A stretch of DNA of 64,000 nt. It comes from Desulfocurvibacter africanus subsp. africanus DSM 2603 (GTDB lineage Bacteria; Desulfobacterota; Desulfovibrionia; Desulfovibrionales; Desulfovibrionaceae). The DNA lies in contig NZ_AULZ01000001.1 in assembly GCF_000422545.1 (NCBI RefSeq), positions 372,001 through 436,000 of the forward strand, read 5' to 3'. The notes under the pieces are model-generated. The model worked only from the letters and a program-made list of their open reading frames with translations. It made no database searches and was not told the DNA's origin. This document shows positions 8,758 to 16,545 of this stretch, in pieces. The translations under genes and the position numbers were made by a program. Position 1 is the first letter of the stretch, and each line of letters begins with the position of its first letter.

Positions 8758-9666
8758 TTAAAGCGCTTCGCCCTGAAACAGGGCCTCGGCGCGGGCCACG
8801 TCAAGCAGGCTCATGAGCAGGATGGAATCATGGCTGGGCACAAGGATGCCGGGCTGCTCCTCCATGCGTGAGTGCAAGGCCGCCAAGCCTGCGGCCGTGC
8901 CCAGAGTCAGGCCGTAGTCCAACTCATAAAGCGGCGGGAAATCCTGACGCCGGAACAGCGGTTTTCCCTGAGGATTGATGAACCCGCCGCGCGATGGCGG
9001 GTAGCTGAAGGCTCCTGCATAGGCATAGGCCCTCCAGGCCATGCCTCCGCCTTCCAGGCAACGGCCCAGGCGGTAGACCGACGGATGCGGCTCCACTTCG
9101 CGGCAGGTGGCCACGGCTTCGACGCCGGATGCGAAGCGCTCCAAGGCCGATTCGGCGGCGACGCGGGCATGACCGGCCAGCACGCACCAGGGGCTGGACA
9201 CAGCCAGACGCGCAGCCGAACCCATGCGCCGGCCAGCCTCGCGGGCCAGGGCCTCCAGCAGCGCCAAACCCAAGCCGCCAGGAAGTTCCCAAACCTCTTC
9301 CGCTCCGATCAATGAAGCCAGCTCCCACACGGCCGCTTCGTCCATTATGCCAACCGCGTCGGACGATTCGGCCAGCTCCAGCCGATCCATCCCCTCGCTT
9401 CTCAGGTCCATGGGCGCGCCCGCCGCTGATGGGTGAGGCCTGGGGAAGAGCGAGCCGCTCTGGCAGGCATAGCCCTTCCCGGCTCTTGTGCAGGCCGCGC
9501 CAGTCGGCCTGACGGCGAGCGCCACGCGCGCCGTGGGCCAAGCGTTTCGCAGCAATTCGTAACCGCGAAGGCCGGGACAAGCCAGCGCTTCGGCCAACGG
9601 CACGGCCGGATCCCCGTGCAGGGGCACGGCCGGCACGACAAGCACGTCCGGTGACCACGCGTTCAC
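8758..9666 (-). CDS. Cytidylyltransferase-like protein lacking the N-terminal signature
   Basis: This 302-residue protein has no close family I can name. Its C-terminal half resembles the second half of acylneuraminate cytidylyltransferases: HPSVYRLG, then LFRRQDFPPLYELDYGLTLG (compare the RRQDLP..Y..NGAIY motif), and a closing SHDSILLMSLLDVARAEALF. The N-terminal half lacks the RSGSKGxPxKN nucleotide-binding motif. Its start codon overlaps the stop of the CMP-sugar synthetase-like gene by four bases, so translation is probably coupled. It may be a partner or a decayed paralogue of that enzyme. Function is inferred only. Confidence 0.6.
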   Translation of the reverse strand: MNAWSPDVLVVPAVPLHGDPAVPLAEALACPGLRGYELLRNAWPTARVALAVRPTGAACTRAGKGYACQSGSLFPRPHPSAAGAPMDLRSEGMDRLELAESSDAVGIMDEAAVWELASLIGAEEVWELPGGLGLALLEALAREAGRRMGSAARLAVSSPWCVLAGHARVAAESALERFASGVEAVATCREVEPHPSVYRLGRCLEGGGMAWRAYAYAGAFSYPPSRGGFINPQGKPLFRRQDFPPLYELDYGLTLGTAAGLAALHSRMEEQPGILVPSHDSILLMSLLDVARAEALFQGEAL

Positions 9667-10517
9667 AGCAGCCCTCGCGCCTCAAGCCTGCGCAACACGG
9701 CCAAATCGCACGCGTCGTGGACCTCCAGGCCGGTCAATTCCCCATACTCCACGACTTCGGGCGCATTACGCAGCATGCCCTGCGCCTCGGCCTGGACGAG
9801 CCATTCGCGGCGCAAAGCCAGCATGTCCGCCCAGGATGCGGCCCGGCCATGCACCAGGGACCAGGGCGGCAGACGCAGGAGTGAGAAGCTGCACGGCCGC
9901 AGGTACACGGCTTCGCCCTCGGCCACGCAGCCACCATCCAGATCCTGACGCACAGCCCGCCCCTGATCGTCGCGGAGAAACCAGTGCGCCGAGCGGTCCG
10001 GGCCACGAATGCCGGGCATGCATACGGCAGCCCCGCAATCCTCCGCCCGGTCCATGATCCGTTCCAGGTCGGCGGGAGTACGGAATGGGTAGCAGGGCAG
10101 GAGTACCAGCAGTGCGCCGGGCTGACAGCCGTCGAGGGCGTACAGGCTGTCGAGCATGTGGAAGAAGGTATCCTGCAGGTCGGCGCGGTCTTGGGCCAAA
10201 TCCGCAGGCCGCAGGAACGGGACTTCCGCGCCATGGGCGCGGGCGATATCGGCGTAGCGAGGGCTGTCCGTGGACACGACGACCCGGCTCACGCGGCCGC
10301 AGGCTTTCGCGGCGAGCGCGGCGCGCGCCAGCAGTGGAACTCCGCCCACGGGGGTGATGTTCTTGTCCGGCAACCCTTTGGATCCTGAGCGCGCGGGGAT
10401 GAGCGCCAGGACCTCGCCCAGGGGATAGCGCGGGGTGCGCAAACGTCCGGAAGCATCTTGCTCTTTTTGGTCCGCGAAGCCCTTGGGCAAATCGCCGTTG
10501 CGTAACGCTCGTGTCAT
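9663..10517 (-). CDS. Acylneuraminate cytidylyltransferase-like protein (CMP-sugar synthetase)
   Basis: The 284-residue protein contains LALIPARSGSKGLPDKN, the CTP-binding signature of NeuA/KdsB-type enzymes. It also has VVVSTDSPRYADIARAHGAE and RPADLAQDRADLQDTFFHML (the PxxLAxD motif). Such enzymes activate nonulosonic or related acids as CMP-sugars. The C-terminal part is divergent and lacks the RRQDLP motif, which instead appears in the overlapping next gene. It overlaps both neighbours by four bases (ATGA), giving a tight three-gene operon with a glycosyltransferase. The exact sugar cannot be read from the sequence. Confidence 0.8.
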   Translation of the reverse strand: MTRALRNGDLPKGFADQKEQDASGRLRTPRYPLGEVLALIPARSGSKGLPDKNITPVGGVPLLARAALAAKACGRVSRVVVSTDSPRYADIARAHGAEVPFLRPADLAQDRADLQDTFFHMLDSLYALDGCQPGALLVLLPCYPFRTPADLERIMDRAEDCGAAVCMPGIRGPDRSAHWFLRDDQGRAVRQDLDGGCVAEGEAVYLRPCSFSLLRLPPWSLVHGRAASWADMLALRREWLVQAEAQGMLRNAPEVVEYGELTGLEVHDACDLAVLRRLEARGLL

Positions 10518-11875
10518 GACCGTGCCCCCAATCGCGTGGAGCAGCCAAGTTCTCCGCCGGCCTTGACCGCCAGCGCCTCCTCCAGCACCGCCGCGAACTG
10601 CCCGGCCTGAAAGGGGCGGCTGTAGCGCTCGGCCAGTGGGCTCCGAGCCGGCTCTGGAAGCGGGCCATGGGCCTGCTTTTCCGTAGCCAGTTCCGTAATC
10701 GCCGCGGCAATGGCCTCGCCGTCCTCGGGATCGACCACCCGGCCCAGACCCAGCTCGCGCACGATCCCAGAGGCTGGCGAGTCGGCCGGAACCACTGCCA
10801 GCACGGGCCGACGCGCGGCTACGTACTCAAGGAGCTTGCCAGGTATGGGGTCGCGGTGGCTGGGGCCGTAATCGAGCACGGACAGGAGCACGTCGGCACG
10901 CAAGTGAGCCAGGGCCTGATGGTGCGGCAGGAAGGGCGTGAGGCGCACCACGCTCTCCAGGCCCAGCTCGCGCACGGCCTGTTCGCTCCCCGCATCAAGG
11001 CCGCCGGCCATGGTCACGCGCACGGGCGGGCATCCGCGATCCAGGGCCAGACGCAAGCCGCGCAGGAAGCGGTTCGGCCTATGGAAGGCCGTGAATTTGC
11101 CCACGTAGCTGATTGACAGCGGGCCGCCTGGTTCCGGGTTGGTGTCCAGGCCCGCGAAGTCCGCCGGGTCATATCCATTGTAGATGACGGCCGTCTTGGC
11201 TTCGGCCTGGGGATAATGTGCGCAGAGGCTCCGAGCCATTGGCTCCGAGGTGGTGGTGACGCGCTGGGCCGAGGCCAGGCACACGGGCTCGAACAGTCGA
11301 CGCTCCAGCCAGGCCGGCAGCGCGCCGCGCCGGCGGCGGTAGCCGCACCAGGACCAGCCGTCGCGGTAGTCGAGCACCAGGGGCAGGCTGGTCAGCGCAG
11401 CCAGGGTGGTCGCGGCCTGGAAAGAGCAAAACGGGTTGCCGCTGGCCAGGATGACCTGGGGCCGGAAGGCGCGCACGGCACGCAGGCCGCCGGCAACGGC
11501 CCACGGCAGCCAGTATTTGAAATCGTCGTATACGCGCAGTTGATAGCCGAGGGCCTTGTACGGCCAGCCCAGACCAAGATGCCCAAAGACGGACTTTAAG
11601 GCCCGATGCGCCACGCGCAGACTGGTCGGCACATCGGCTCGGTAGATGGGCAGATCGGGACATTGCGCCAGCAGATCCGGGTCCTGCAGGCCGTATTCGT
11701 GGGCAGAGCCCGTGAGCACCGCCGGACACCAGCCATGTTCCGGCAGGTAGCGGCAGAGCTTGAGCATGCGCATGACGCCCACGCCACCCGCGGGCGGAAA
11801 CTGATGGGCCACGATGAGCACACGGCGCTCGGCCGATGCATTAGAGTACGCCGGAAGACCCTGGGAGATGTCCAT
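10514..11875 (-). CDS. Glycosyltransferase family 4 protein
   Basis: The roughly 453-residue GT-B protein starts with RRVLIVAHQFPPAGGVGVMR, the usual N-terminal donor/acceptor fold with a GGxG loop. It continues with LPLVLDYRDGWSW and AVIYNGYDPADF. The C-terminal nucleotide-sugar domain shows YVGKFTAFHRPNRFLRGL and GKLLEYVAARRPVLAVVPADS (E..A...PV). The ATG at 11875 is preferred; a GTG at 11905 would add ten residues. GAGGAA lies directly before 11875 with short spacing. It is first in the operon with the two cytidylyltransferase-like genes, so it probably uses or accompanies the CMP-sugar. No signal peptide is seen. Confidence 0.85.
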   Translation of the reverse strand: MDISQGLPAYSNASAERRVLIVAHQFPPAGGVGVMRMLKLCRYLPEHGWCPAVLTGSAHEYGLQDPDLLAQCPDLPIYRADVPTSLRVAHRALKSVFGHLGLGWPYKALGYQLRVYDDFKYWLPWAVAGGLRAVRAFRPQVILASGNPFCSFQAATTLAALTSLPLVLDYRDGWSWCGYRRRRGALPAWLERRLFEPVCLASAQRVTTTSEPMARSLCAHYPQAEAKTAVIYNGYDPADFAGLDTNPEPGGPLSISYVGKFTAFHRPNRFLRGLRLALDRGCPPVRVTMAGGLDAGSEQAVRELGLESVVRLTPFLPHHQALAHLRADVLLSVLDYGPSHRDPIPGKLLEYVAARRPVLAVVPADSPASGIVRELGLGRVVDPEDGEAIAAAITELATEKQAHGPLPEPARSPLAERYSRPFQAGQFAAVLEEALAVKAGGELGCSTRLGARS

Positions 11876-12033
11876 TTCCTCAAGTAAGCAAAAACCGTGC
11901 GACACGAGCTAGACGCCCGCACGCATAATACCGCGCCGTTCGACCTGTCAAATGCCGTCCCGAAGACATCCAGCTGATGCGCTGCTTGCGCTCTCGCCCC
12001 GCATGCCGGCGCAATCTGGCCAGACTCCTGAAT

Positions 12034-12071
12034 GAAAAAAAAGAGAGGGTCTCTTGGGGAGACCCTCTCTT
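12034..12071 (-). terminator. Intrinsic terminator after the EF-hand gene cluster
   Basis: AAGAGAGGGTCTC (12041-12053) and GAGACCCTCTCTT (12059-12071) pair perfectly over 13 bp. On the minus strand the hairpin is followed by a run of U (A-run at 12034-12042). It lies about 120 bases past the stop of the last EF-hand gene. Confidence 0.88.
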
Positions 12072-12194
12072 GCGACACATGTGCGCTGTCGATGAACGGC
12101 TACTTCACTACCACGGAACTCCCAGGCACATCTTACGACCGCTGTTCGTTCCAGACGCTCATTGGCAATTTTTCCGCCAACAAGCCGACTCGGA

Positions 12195-12626
12195 TTATTC
12201 CGCCATGCTCTTGTCCTCGGGCTCAATCTTGCGCGGGTCGTTCACGTCGTAGGTCTGCTCGTCCCATACGTCGGCGCCGGAGCCCCGTTTCTCCTGCACA
12301 GGCTCCTCGGTCGCCATGGGCTCTTCGGTGGCCATCGGCTGCTCTGCCGCGGCGCCTGTCTCGCCCGCCTCATAGGCGCGCCATTCGCTCTCGCTTATGG
12401 AGCCGTCAGCGTTCTGATCGATGACGCCGAAGAGCTGTGTCTTGTCGCCCTCCTCCAGGCTATACTCATCGAACTCACCCTGGGAGACGACGCCGTCGCC
12501 GTCCTGATCCATCTGCTCGAACAGGGTGACGCCTTCCTGTTGCGTCCCGGCCGGGACATCTGCGTAAGCGCTGCCCGCGAGAAGCAGTGCAGCCACAGCC
12601 GCAGTCGCAATGACGGATACCTTCAT
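12195..12626 (-). CDS. Secreted EF-hand protein 1
   Basis: The 143-residue protein has a Sec signal peptide (VIATAAVAALLLAGSAYA) and two canonical EF-hand loops: DQDGDGVVSQGEF and DQNADGSISESEW. They are joined by EYSLEEGDKTQLFGVI. The tail is acidic, with MATEEP repeats, and ends GADVWDEQTYDVNDPRKIEP. This tail is almost identical in the next gene. Ca2+ ligands (D1, D3/N3, D5, G6, E12) are intact in both loops. CAAGGGAGGTCCGA precedes the ATG. It is most similar to EF-hand protein 2, so these two are a recent duplication. Its location should be periplasmic or extracellular. The partner and process are unknown. Confidence 0.88.
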   Translation of the reverse strand: MKVSVIATAAVAALLLAGSAYADVPAGTQQEGVTLFEQMDQDGDGVVSQGEFDEYSLEEGDKTQLFGVIDQNADGSISESEWRAYEAGETGAAAEQPMATEEPMATEEPVQEKRGSGADVWDEQTYDVNDPRKIEPEDKSMAE

Positions 12627-12749
12627 TCGGACCTCCCTTGTTGAGTGTTTGCAACGCCCTGCCCCTCCCCTGGGGCCGAACGTATCTATTGACTGCCTGC
12701 CCGCCAGCGAGGCGAACCGGCTTGCCGATTACCAGACAGACCGCCGCCG

Positions 12750-13175
12750 TTATTCGGATTGTCCCTTCATGCTCTTGTCCTTGGGCTCGATCTTGCGCGG
12801 GTCGTTCACGTCATAGACCTGCTCGTCCCACACGTCGGCTCTGGAGCCCCGCTTCTCCTTCACGGGCTCCTCGACCGCCATGGGTTCCTCGGTAGCCATC
12901 GGCTGCTCGGCCTCCTGATAGGCGATCCACTCGTTCTCGCTGATGACGCCGTCGCCATTCTGGTCGATTACGGCGAAGAGTTGGGTTTTATCCTGCTCTT
13001 TCAGGCTATACTCCTGGAATTCGCTCTCGCTGACGATGCCGTCGCCATTCTGGTCCATCTGCTCGAACAGGCTGTACTCCTGCTGCTGCACGCCAGGCCC
13101 AATGTCGGCGAAGGCCAGGCCGGCACCGAGAAGCGATATCGCTACCGACGCCATGATGATAGTGAGCTTCCTCAT
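12750..13175 (-). CDS. Secreted EF-hand protein 2
   Basis: The 141-residue product starts at the ATG at 13175, which has GGGAGGT seven bases upstream. It has a signal peptide (IIMASVAISLLGAGLAFA), then EF loops DQNGDGIVSESEF and DQNGDGVISENEW linked by EYSLKEQDKTQLFAVI. An acidic tail MATEEPMAVEEPVKEKRGS leads into the shared DVWDEQVYDVNDPRKIEP ending. The gene is 66 bases after EF-hand 3 and 123 bases before EF-hand 1. With no promoter-like element of its own visible, it is probably cotranscribed with both. Function beyond Ca2+ binding is not apparent. Confidence 0.88.
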   Translation of the reverse strand: MRKLTIIMASVAISLLGAGLAFADIGPGVQQQEYSLFEQMDQNGDGIVSESEFQEYSLKEQDKTQLFAVIDQNGDGVISENEWIAYQEAEQPMATEEPMAVEEPVKEKRGSRADVWDEQVYDVNDPRKIEPKDKSMKGQSE

Positions 13176-13241
13176 ACGCTGACCTCCCTTGGATCGAGTA
13201 GTTTCTTGAACCGTCAATGAGCCATGGCGCACCGTCTACCG

Positions 13242-13673
13242 CTACTCGGGTTGTCCGGACATCTTTTCGTCCAGCATCCTGCGCTGCTTGTTCTCCACTC
13301 CGGGGCCGTAGGCGCGCTCGCTGGTCTCTTCGTCCTCCATGACACTTTTCTCTTCTGGGCTCATGGGCTGCTCCATGGCCGGCTCTTCGGCAGCCCTGGG
13401 CTGCACGGCTCCGCCTTCCTTGTAACTCTGCCACTCGCTCTCGCTGATCATGCCGTCGCCATTCTGATCTATGATGGCGAAGAGTTGGGTCTTATCCTGT
13501 TCCTCCAGACTATACCGCTCGAACTCGCCCTGGCTGACGGTGCCGTCCGCATTCTCGTCCATTTGCTCGAACAGGCCTGCTCCTTCCTGCTGCATGCCTG
13601 GAGCGACATCCGCATGGCCGATTCCGGCGCTGAGGAGCAGGGTCAAAATTGAAAAAGCGATGATGTTCTTCAT
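13242..13673 (-). CDS. Secreted EF-hand protein 3
   Basis: The ATG at 13673 gives 143 residues, with GGAG six bases upstream and a signal peptide (FSILTLLLSAGIGHA). EF loops are DENADGTVSQGEF and DQNGDGMISESEW with the same ERYSLEEQDKTQLFAII linker. The C-terminal tail differs from proteins 1 and 2: it is rich in Glu, Pro and Met and ends in NKQRRMLDEKMSGQPE. A promoter-like element at 13741-13768 lies upstream. It probably heads a 3-2-1 transcript ending at the terminator at 12034-12071. Confidence 0.88.
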   Translation of the reverse strand: MKNIIAFSILTLLLSAGIGHADVAPGMQQEGAGLFEQMDENADGTVSQGEFERYSLEEQDKTQLFAIIDQNGDGMISESEWQSYKEGGAVQPRAAEEPAMEQPMSPEEKSVMEDEETSERAYGPGVENKQRRMLDEKMSGQPE

Positions 13674-13740
13674 GGACAACTCCATTTTGTTAAATGAGTG
13701 GAGCCCCCCTGCATGGCCTGCGCTATCCATGCTCTTCAAA

Positions 13741-13768
13741 TTTAGCAGCTTCGCTGTTTCTGCCACTG
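13741..13768 (-). promoter_or_regulatory. Shared promoter-like element upstream of EF-hand 3
   Basis: On the minus strand it reads CAGTGGCA, then a 16-base gap measured from CAGTGG, then GCTAAATT. The same arrangement, with AA(G/A)TGG and an AT-rich hexamer at the same distance, is found before EF-hand genes 4, 5 and 6. It looks like a -35/-10 pair or an activator site plus -10. Confidence 0.45.
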
Positions 13769-13947
13769 ATTTTCCCTGCACTATTCTCTCAACCACGTGG
13801 CCCCCACATGGGCGATAGTTTCCGCCGGTTCTAACGTTCAAGGGCTCCGGGTCTCCCCGAAGCCCTTGCCCTGCCCCTGTCGAGAGTGCGCGGTGTCAAT
13901 CAATCAGGACTCGTAGTCCATGCGGGCTTCCCAAGCCTGTGCGGAGG

Positions 13948-14715
13948 CTACTGGGCAGTGCTCCCGCTCTGCATCTTTTCCTGCCATTCCTGCTGGGTAA
14001 CCTGGCCATCCTGATCGGCGTCCAGAGTCGAAAAATCGTGCGTCATGGACGTATCCTGGGCCTTGTACTCATCGAACTCGCTTTGAGTGACCTGGCCGTC
14101 GGCATCCTTGTCCACCATCGAGAAATCGGCCTGCGCTTCACCGGCCGCGCCAGTATCAGTAGATCCCATCTCTTGGGTTCCGGTATCGCTGCTCATGGCA
14201 CCACCCGCCGCACCGCCAGCCGCTCCGCCGGCCGCCGCTCCGCCTTCGGTAGCGCCCATTTCTTGGGTGTCTGTTTCACCGGCGGGAGCTTCCATGCCTT
14301 CCTGGGTGCCCATCTCCTGCGTACCGGCATCACCGCCTTCGGTAGCGCCCATTTCCTGGGTGCCTGTCTCACCGGCGGGAGCCTCCATGCTCTCCTGAGT
14401 GCCCATCTCCTGCGTGCTTTCGCCTGCAGCGCCGCCTTCAAGACTACCGCTGCTGGATTCATAGGAGGTCAACTCTTCCTGAGTGATCTGGCCGTCCTGG
14501 TTCTGGTCAACGGTCGAGAACAGCTTGGACTTCTCCTGGTCTTCAAAGGAGTAGCCCTCGAACTCTTCCTGAGTGACCTGGCCGTCCTGGTTTTCGTCGA
14601 TCTTCTGGAAAAGACCCTGGTCCTGCTGCTCGCCACCGCCGCCGAAAATGCCCGCCTGGGCCACGCCGGCGAAGAGGAGGCCTGCCGTGCATGTAACAAA
14701 AAGAAGCTTTTTCAT
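13948..14715 (-). CDS. Secreted four-EF-hand protein 4 with internal repeats
   Basis: The 255-residue protein has a signal peptide (KKLLFVTCTAGLLFAGVAQA), then a first pair of loops DENQDGQVTQEEF and DQNQDGQITQEEL. A central low-complexity segment of about 100 residues follows, built on the repeated unit TQEMGTQE.MEAPAGET. A Gly/Ala-rich hinge comes next, then a second pair of loops DKDADGQVTQSEF and DADQDGQVTQQEW. All four loops keep their Ca2+ ligands. The mature start GIFGGGGEQQDQ is shared with protein 5. AAGGGATG precedes the ATG and a promoter-like element is at 14817-14844. The repeats make it a likely flexible tether between two Ca2+-binding lobes. Confidence 0.88.
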   Translation of the reverse strand: MKKLLFVTCTAGLLFAGVAQAGIFGGGGEQQDQGLFQKIDENQDGQVTQEEFEGYSFEDQEKSKLFSTVDQNQDGQITQEELTSYESSSGSLEGGAAGESTQEMGTQESMEAPAGETGTQEMGATEGGDAGTQEMGTQEGMEAPAGETDTQEMGATEGGAAAGGAAGGAAGGAMSSDTGTQEMGSTDTGAAGEAQADFSMVDKDADGQVTQSEFDEYKAQDTSMTHDFSTLDADQDGQVTQQEWQEKMQSGSTAQ

Positions 14716-14816
14716 CGGTACATCCCTTTGGTTGCAGGTTCCTATTCCGACGACCGCGCACCCCCGATAGCGCAGTATCCCGGAGCGACCTTGTAGCCGA
14801 TCCAGAGTATGCCGAG

Positions 14817-14844
14817 ATTATCAGCTTCCTTCCGGCATCCACTT
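14817..14844 (-). promoter_or_regulatory. Shared promoter-like element upstream of EF-hand 4
   Basis: The minus strand reads ACAAGTGG, 16 bases, then GATAAT, a good -10 hexamer. The AAGTGG box matches those before genes 5 and 6 in sequence and spacing. The putative start site is about 95 bases before the ATG. Confidence 0.5.
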
Positions 14845-15019
14845 GTTTTTTCAGCGTGGGAACTCTAAGCCATTGAATGTAGGACTTTGGACTATAGTCA
14901 GTCGGATAGCTGATCGCGTGGGTCCGTCGGCAGGCAAAATAAGCAGGCCCCCGAAGGAGCCTGCTTTGGAATTGTGTACGATCCAGACGCTCAGCCAAGC
15001 ACCTGGGGATGTGCCAATC

Positions 15020-15502
15020 CTACTGTCCAGAACCGGTTCCACTGGTCGAACCACCAGTGGTCATGCCGCCGGTTTCCCCTTCGGTCGTGCCATATTCCGG
15101 GGTACTACCTTGCGGAGAGCCCGGAGTGTCGCCTGTCATGGCCGGTGCATCGGAAGTGCCGTATTCCTGGGTATCGCCGGTGGTGGCGCCCGTCTCTTCC
15201 TGCGTGCCCATCTCCTGCATGGAACCGCTCGTCCCACCCTGCTTCTTCATCTGCCACTGTTGCTGGTCGATCTGGCCCTGGCCCTGCTCATCGAGCATGT
15301 TGAACAACTGAGTCTTGTCCTGTTCCTCGAAGTCGTAGTCGCTGAACTCTTGCTGGCTGATCTGGCCATCCTGGTTCTCATCGACCTTCTGGAAGAGGTT
15401 CTGGTCCTGCTGCTCGCCACCGCCGCCGAAGATGCCAGCCTGGGCAAATCCCGCGATGGAAAGGCCAGCCATGCATGTCAAAACGATAAGAATTCTTTTC
15501 AT
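15020..15502 (-). CDS. Secreted EF-hand protein 5 (second loop degenerate)
   Basis: The 160-residue protein has a signal peptide (RILIVLTCMAGLSIAGFAQA) and mature start GIFGGGGEQQDQNLFQKV, like protein 4. The first loop DENQDGQISQQEF is intact. The second, DEQGQGQIDQQQW, has Gln at positions 3, 5 and 12 and should not bind Ca2+ well. The last 70 residues are low complexity (Gly, Thr, Ser, Glu, with QEMGTQEE and TQEYGT units) and probably disordered. GGGACGGAG precedes the ATG. It is related to protein 4 by duplication followed by loss of the second lobe. Confidence 0.86.
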   Translation of the reverse strand: MKRILIVLTCMAGLSIAGFAQAGIFGGGGEQQDQNLFQKVDENQDGQISQQEFSDYDFEEQDKTQLFNMLDEQGQGQIDQQQWQMKKQGGTSGSMQEMGTQEETGATTGDTQEYGTSDAPAMTGDTPGSPQGSTPEYGTTEGETGGMTTGGSTSGTGSGQ

Positions 15503-15594
15503 TTGGCTCCGTCCCTTTGGTTAAGGTTGGAACTAAGCCGAGTGCGCTATCTGTCGCTCTCTCAACCATTCAGGCTTAGTTAGTGTAGTCTGAG

Positions 15595-15622
15595 TCTAAT
15601 GATCCTCGCCGGACTGCCACTT
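15595..15622 (-). promoter_or_regulatory. Shared promoter-like element upstream of EF-hand 5
   Basis: The minus strand reads AAAAACAAGTGGCAG, with ATTAGA sixteen bases after AAGTGG. The ACAAGTGG core is identical to that before gene 4. Confidence 0.45.
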
Positions 15623-15796
15623 GTTTTTAGAGCCTAGGACTTCTAATCCCTTCAGCGTAATTCTTGCGCCTACGACGTGTAGGCCGAGCGATCGAGTACT
15701 TTGTGGAGAGCCAAAAGATAGGCCTCACGCCAAGGCGAGAAGCCTGCTTATTTCGTTCTGGCAAGACGTTTGGTCGCGTCTGCATTCCGCCCGACA

Positions 15797-16141
15797 TCAT
15801 TCGGGCCTCGAGCCGTCTCCATTCGGGATCAAATCCGTGGAGGCTTGCGATTCCGGATTGTCCGTCTCGGACTCTTCGGCCCCGGAAAACGCCCACTCCT
15901 GCCAGCTTACCGTGCCGTTCTGGTCCGTGTCGATATCCGCGAACGGCGGTTGCGCTTCCGGATTATCCAGACAGTAGCCCTGGAACTCCAGTTGAGAGAT
16001 CCAGCCGTTCCGGTCGGCATCCATGCTCTCGAAAAGGCTCCAGTCGGCAATCCCCTCTTCGCCAGCGACATCGGCGGAATGAGCGGCGCCGACGAGAGAG
16101 AGCATCATGGCGCACGTTGCGGCGAAAGGCAGCCTGTACAT
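15797..16141 (-). CDS. Secreted EF-hand protein 6
   Basis: Starting at the ATG at 16141 (GGAAGGAA upstream) the protein is 114 residues. A signal peptide (LPFAATCAMMLSLVGAAHS) precedes loops DADRNGWISQLEF and DTDQNGTVSWQEW. Asn replaces Asp at position 5 in both loops, which is tolerated. It has a single cysteine (QGYCLDN). It is the most divergent of the six, but keeps the WSLFESMD lead-in (compare LFEQMD in proteins 1-3) and the final EW. It is the first gene of the array in transcription order. Confidence 0.85.
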   Translation of the reverse strand: MYRLPFAATCAMMLSLVGAAHSADVAGEEGIADWSLFESMDADRNGWISQLEFQGYCLDNPEAQPPFADIDTDQNGTVSWQEWAFSGAEESETDNPESQASTDLIPNGDGSRPE

Positions 16142-16221
16142 GGGTTCCTTCCCTCTGTTTCGGATTGCCGCACTCCATGCACAGCCCAAAACAAGTACGC
16201 GCAGCATCCAATGAGATCGAA

Positions 16222-16250
16222 TCTATCCGAGTCCGGTCTCATTGCCATTT
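16222..16250 (-). promoter_or_regulatory. Shared promoter-like element upstream of EF-hand 6
   Basis: The minus strand reads ACAAATGGCAA, then 16-17 bases, then GGATAGAT. It matches the elements before EF-hand genes 3, 4 and 5 in box sequence and spacing. It lies about 80 bases upstream of the ATG at 16141. Confidence 0.45.
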
Positions 16251-16270
16251 GTATTAAGACCCGATTCTTC

Positions 16271-16399
16271 TAAAACATTTTGCATTTCAGACGCTCCCTT
16301 CGGCGTTGACGGCGGAATTACATTCCGCCTACGCCTGCGGGGCGGCAAGCCATGCCGACGCATGGCTTGCAGAGCATTTTAAAAAGCAAAATGCTCTAA
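16271..16399 (+). repeat. Structured intergenic repeat, copy 3 (divergent)
   Basis: This copy keeps the GCAAGCCATGC/GCATGGCTTGC stem-loop and the AAAATGCTCTAA end but has changes on the left (TAAAACATTTTGCATTTCAG, and GGCGGAATTACATTCCGCC for the first stem). The stem is conserved by compensatory changes (GGCGGAAT/ATTCCGCC against GGCGCAA/TTGCGCC), which points to selection for RNA or DNA structure. Confidence 0.8.
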
Positions 16400-16545
16400 G
16401 CCGTCCGCAGTCGTGAAGCGCGCAACCGTCATCCATGAAGCAGCCTCGATTCCAATGCAAACCAGTCAAGGAAGCGCCTTGGCCAGCACAACAACCCGAC
16501 TTTTGAGCAAACATTTCTGGATGGACCCAACGCGTATCCGTGCGC

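Noticed and set aside
15595-15622. Sigma-54 promoter before EF-hand gene 5 (TGGCA seen)
   Set aside because: TGGCA is present but no GC at the required -12 spacing (TTGC) follows, and the same holds for the other EF-hand genes.
12195-16141. CRISPR-like or tandem DNA repeats in the EF-hand region
   Set aside because: The repetition follows codons and protein motifs of duplicated genes; there are no evenly spaced identical repeats with unique spacers.
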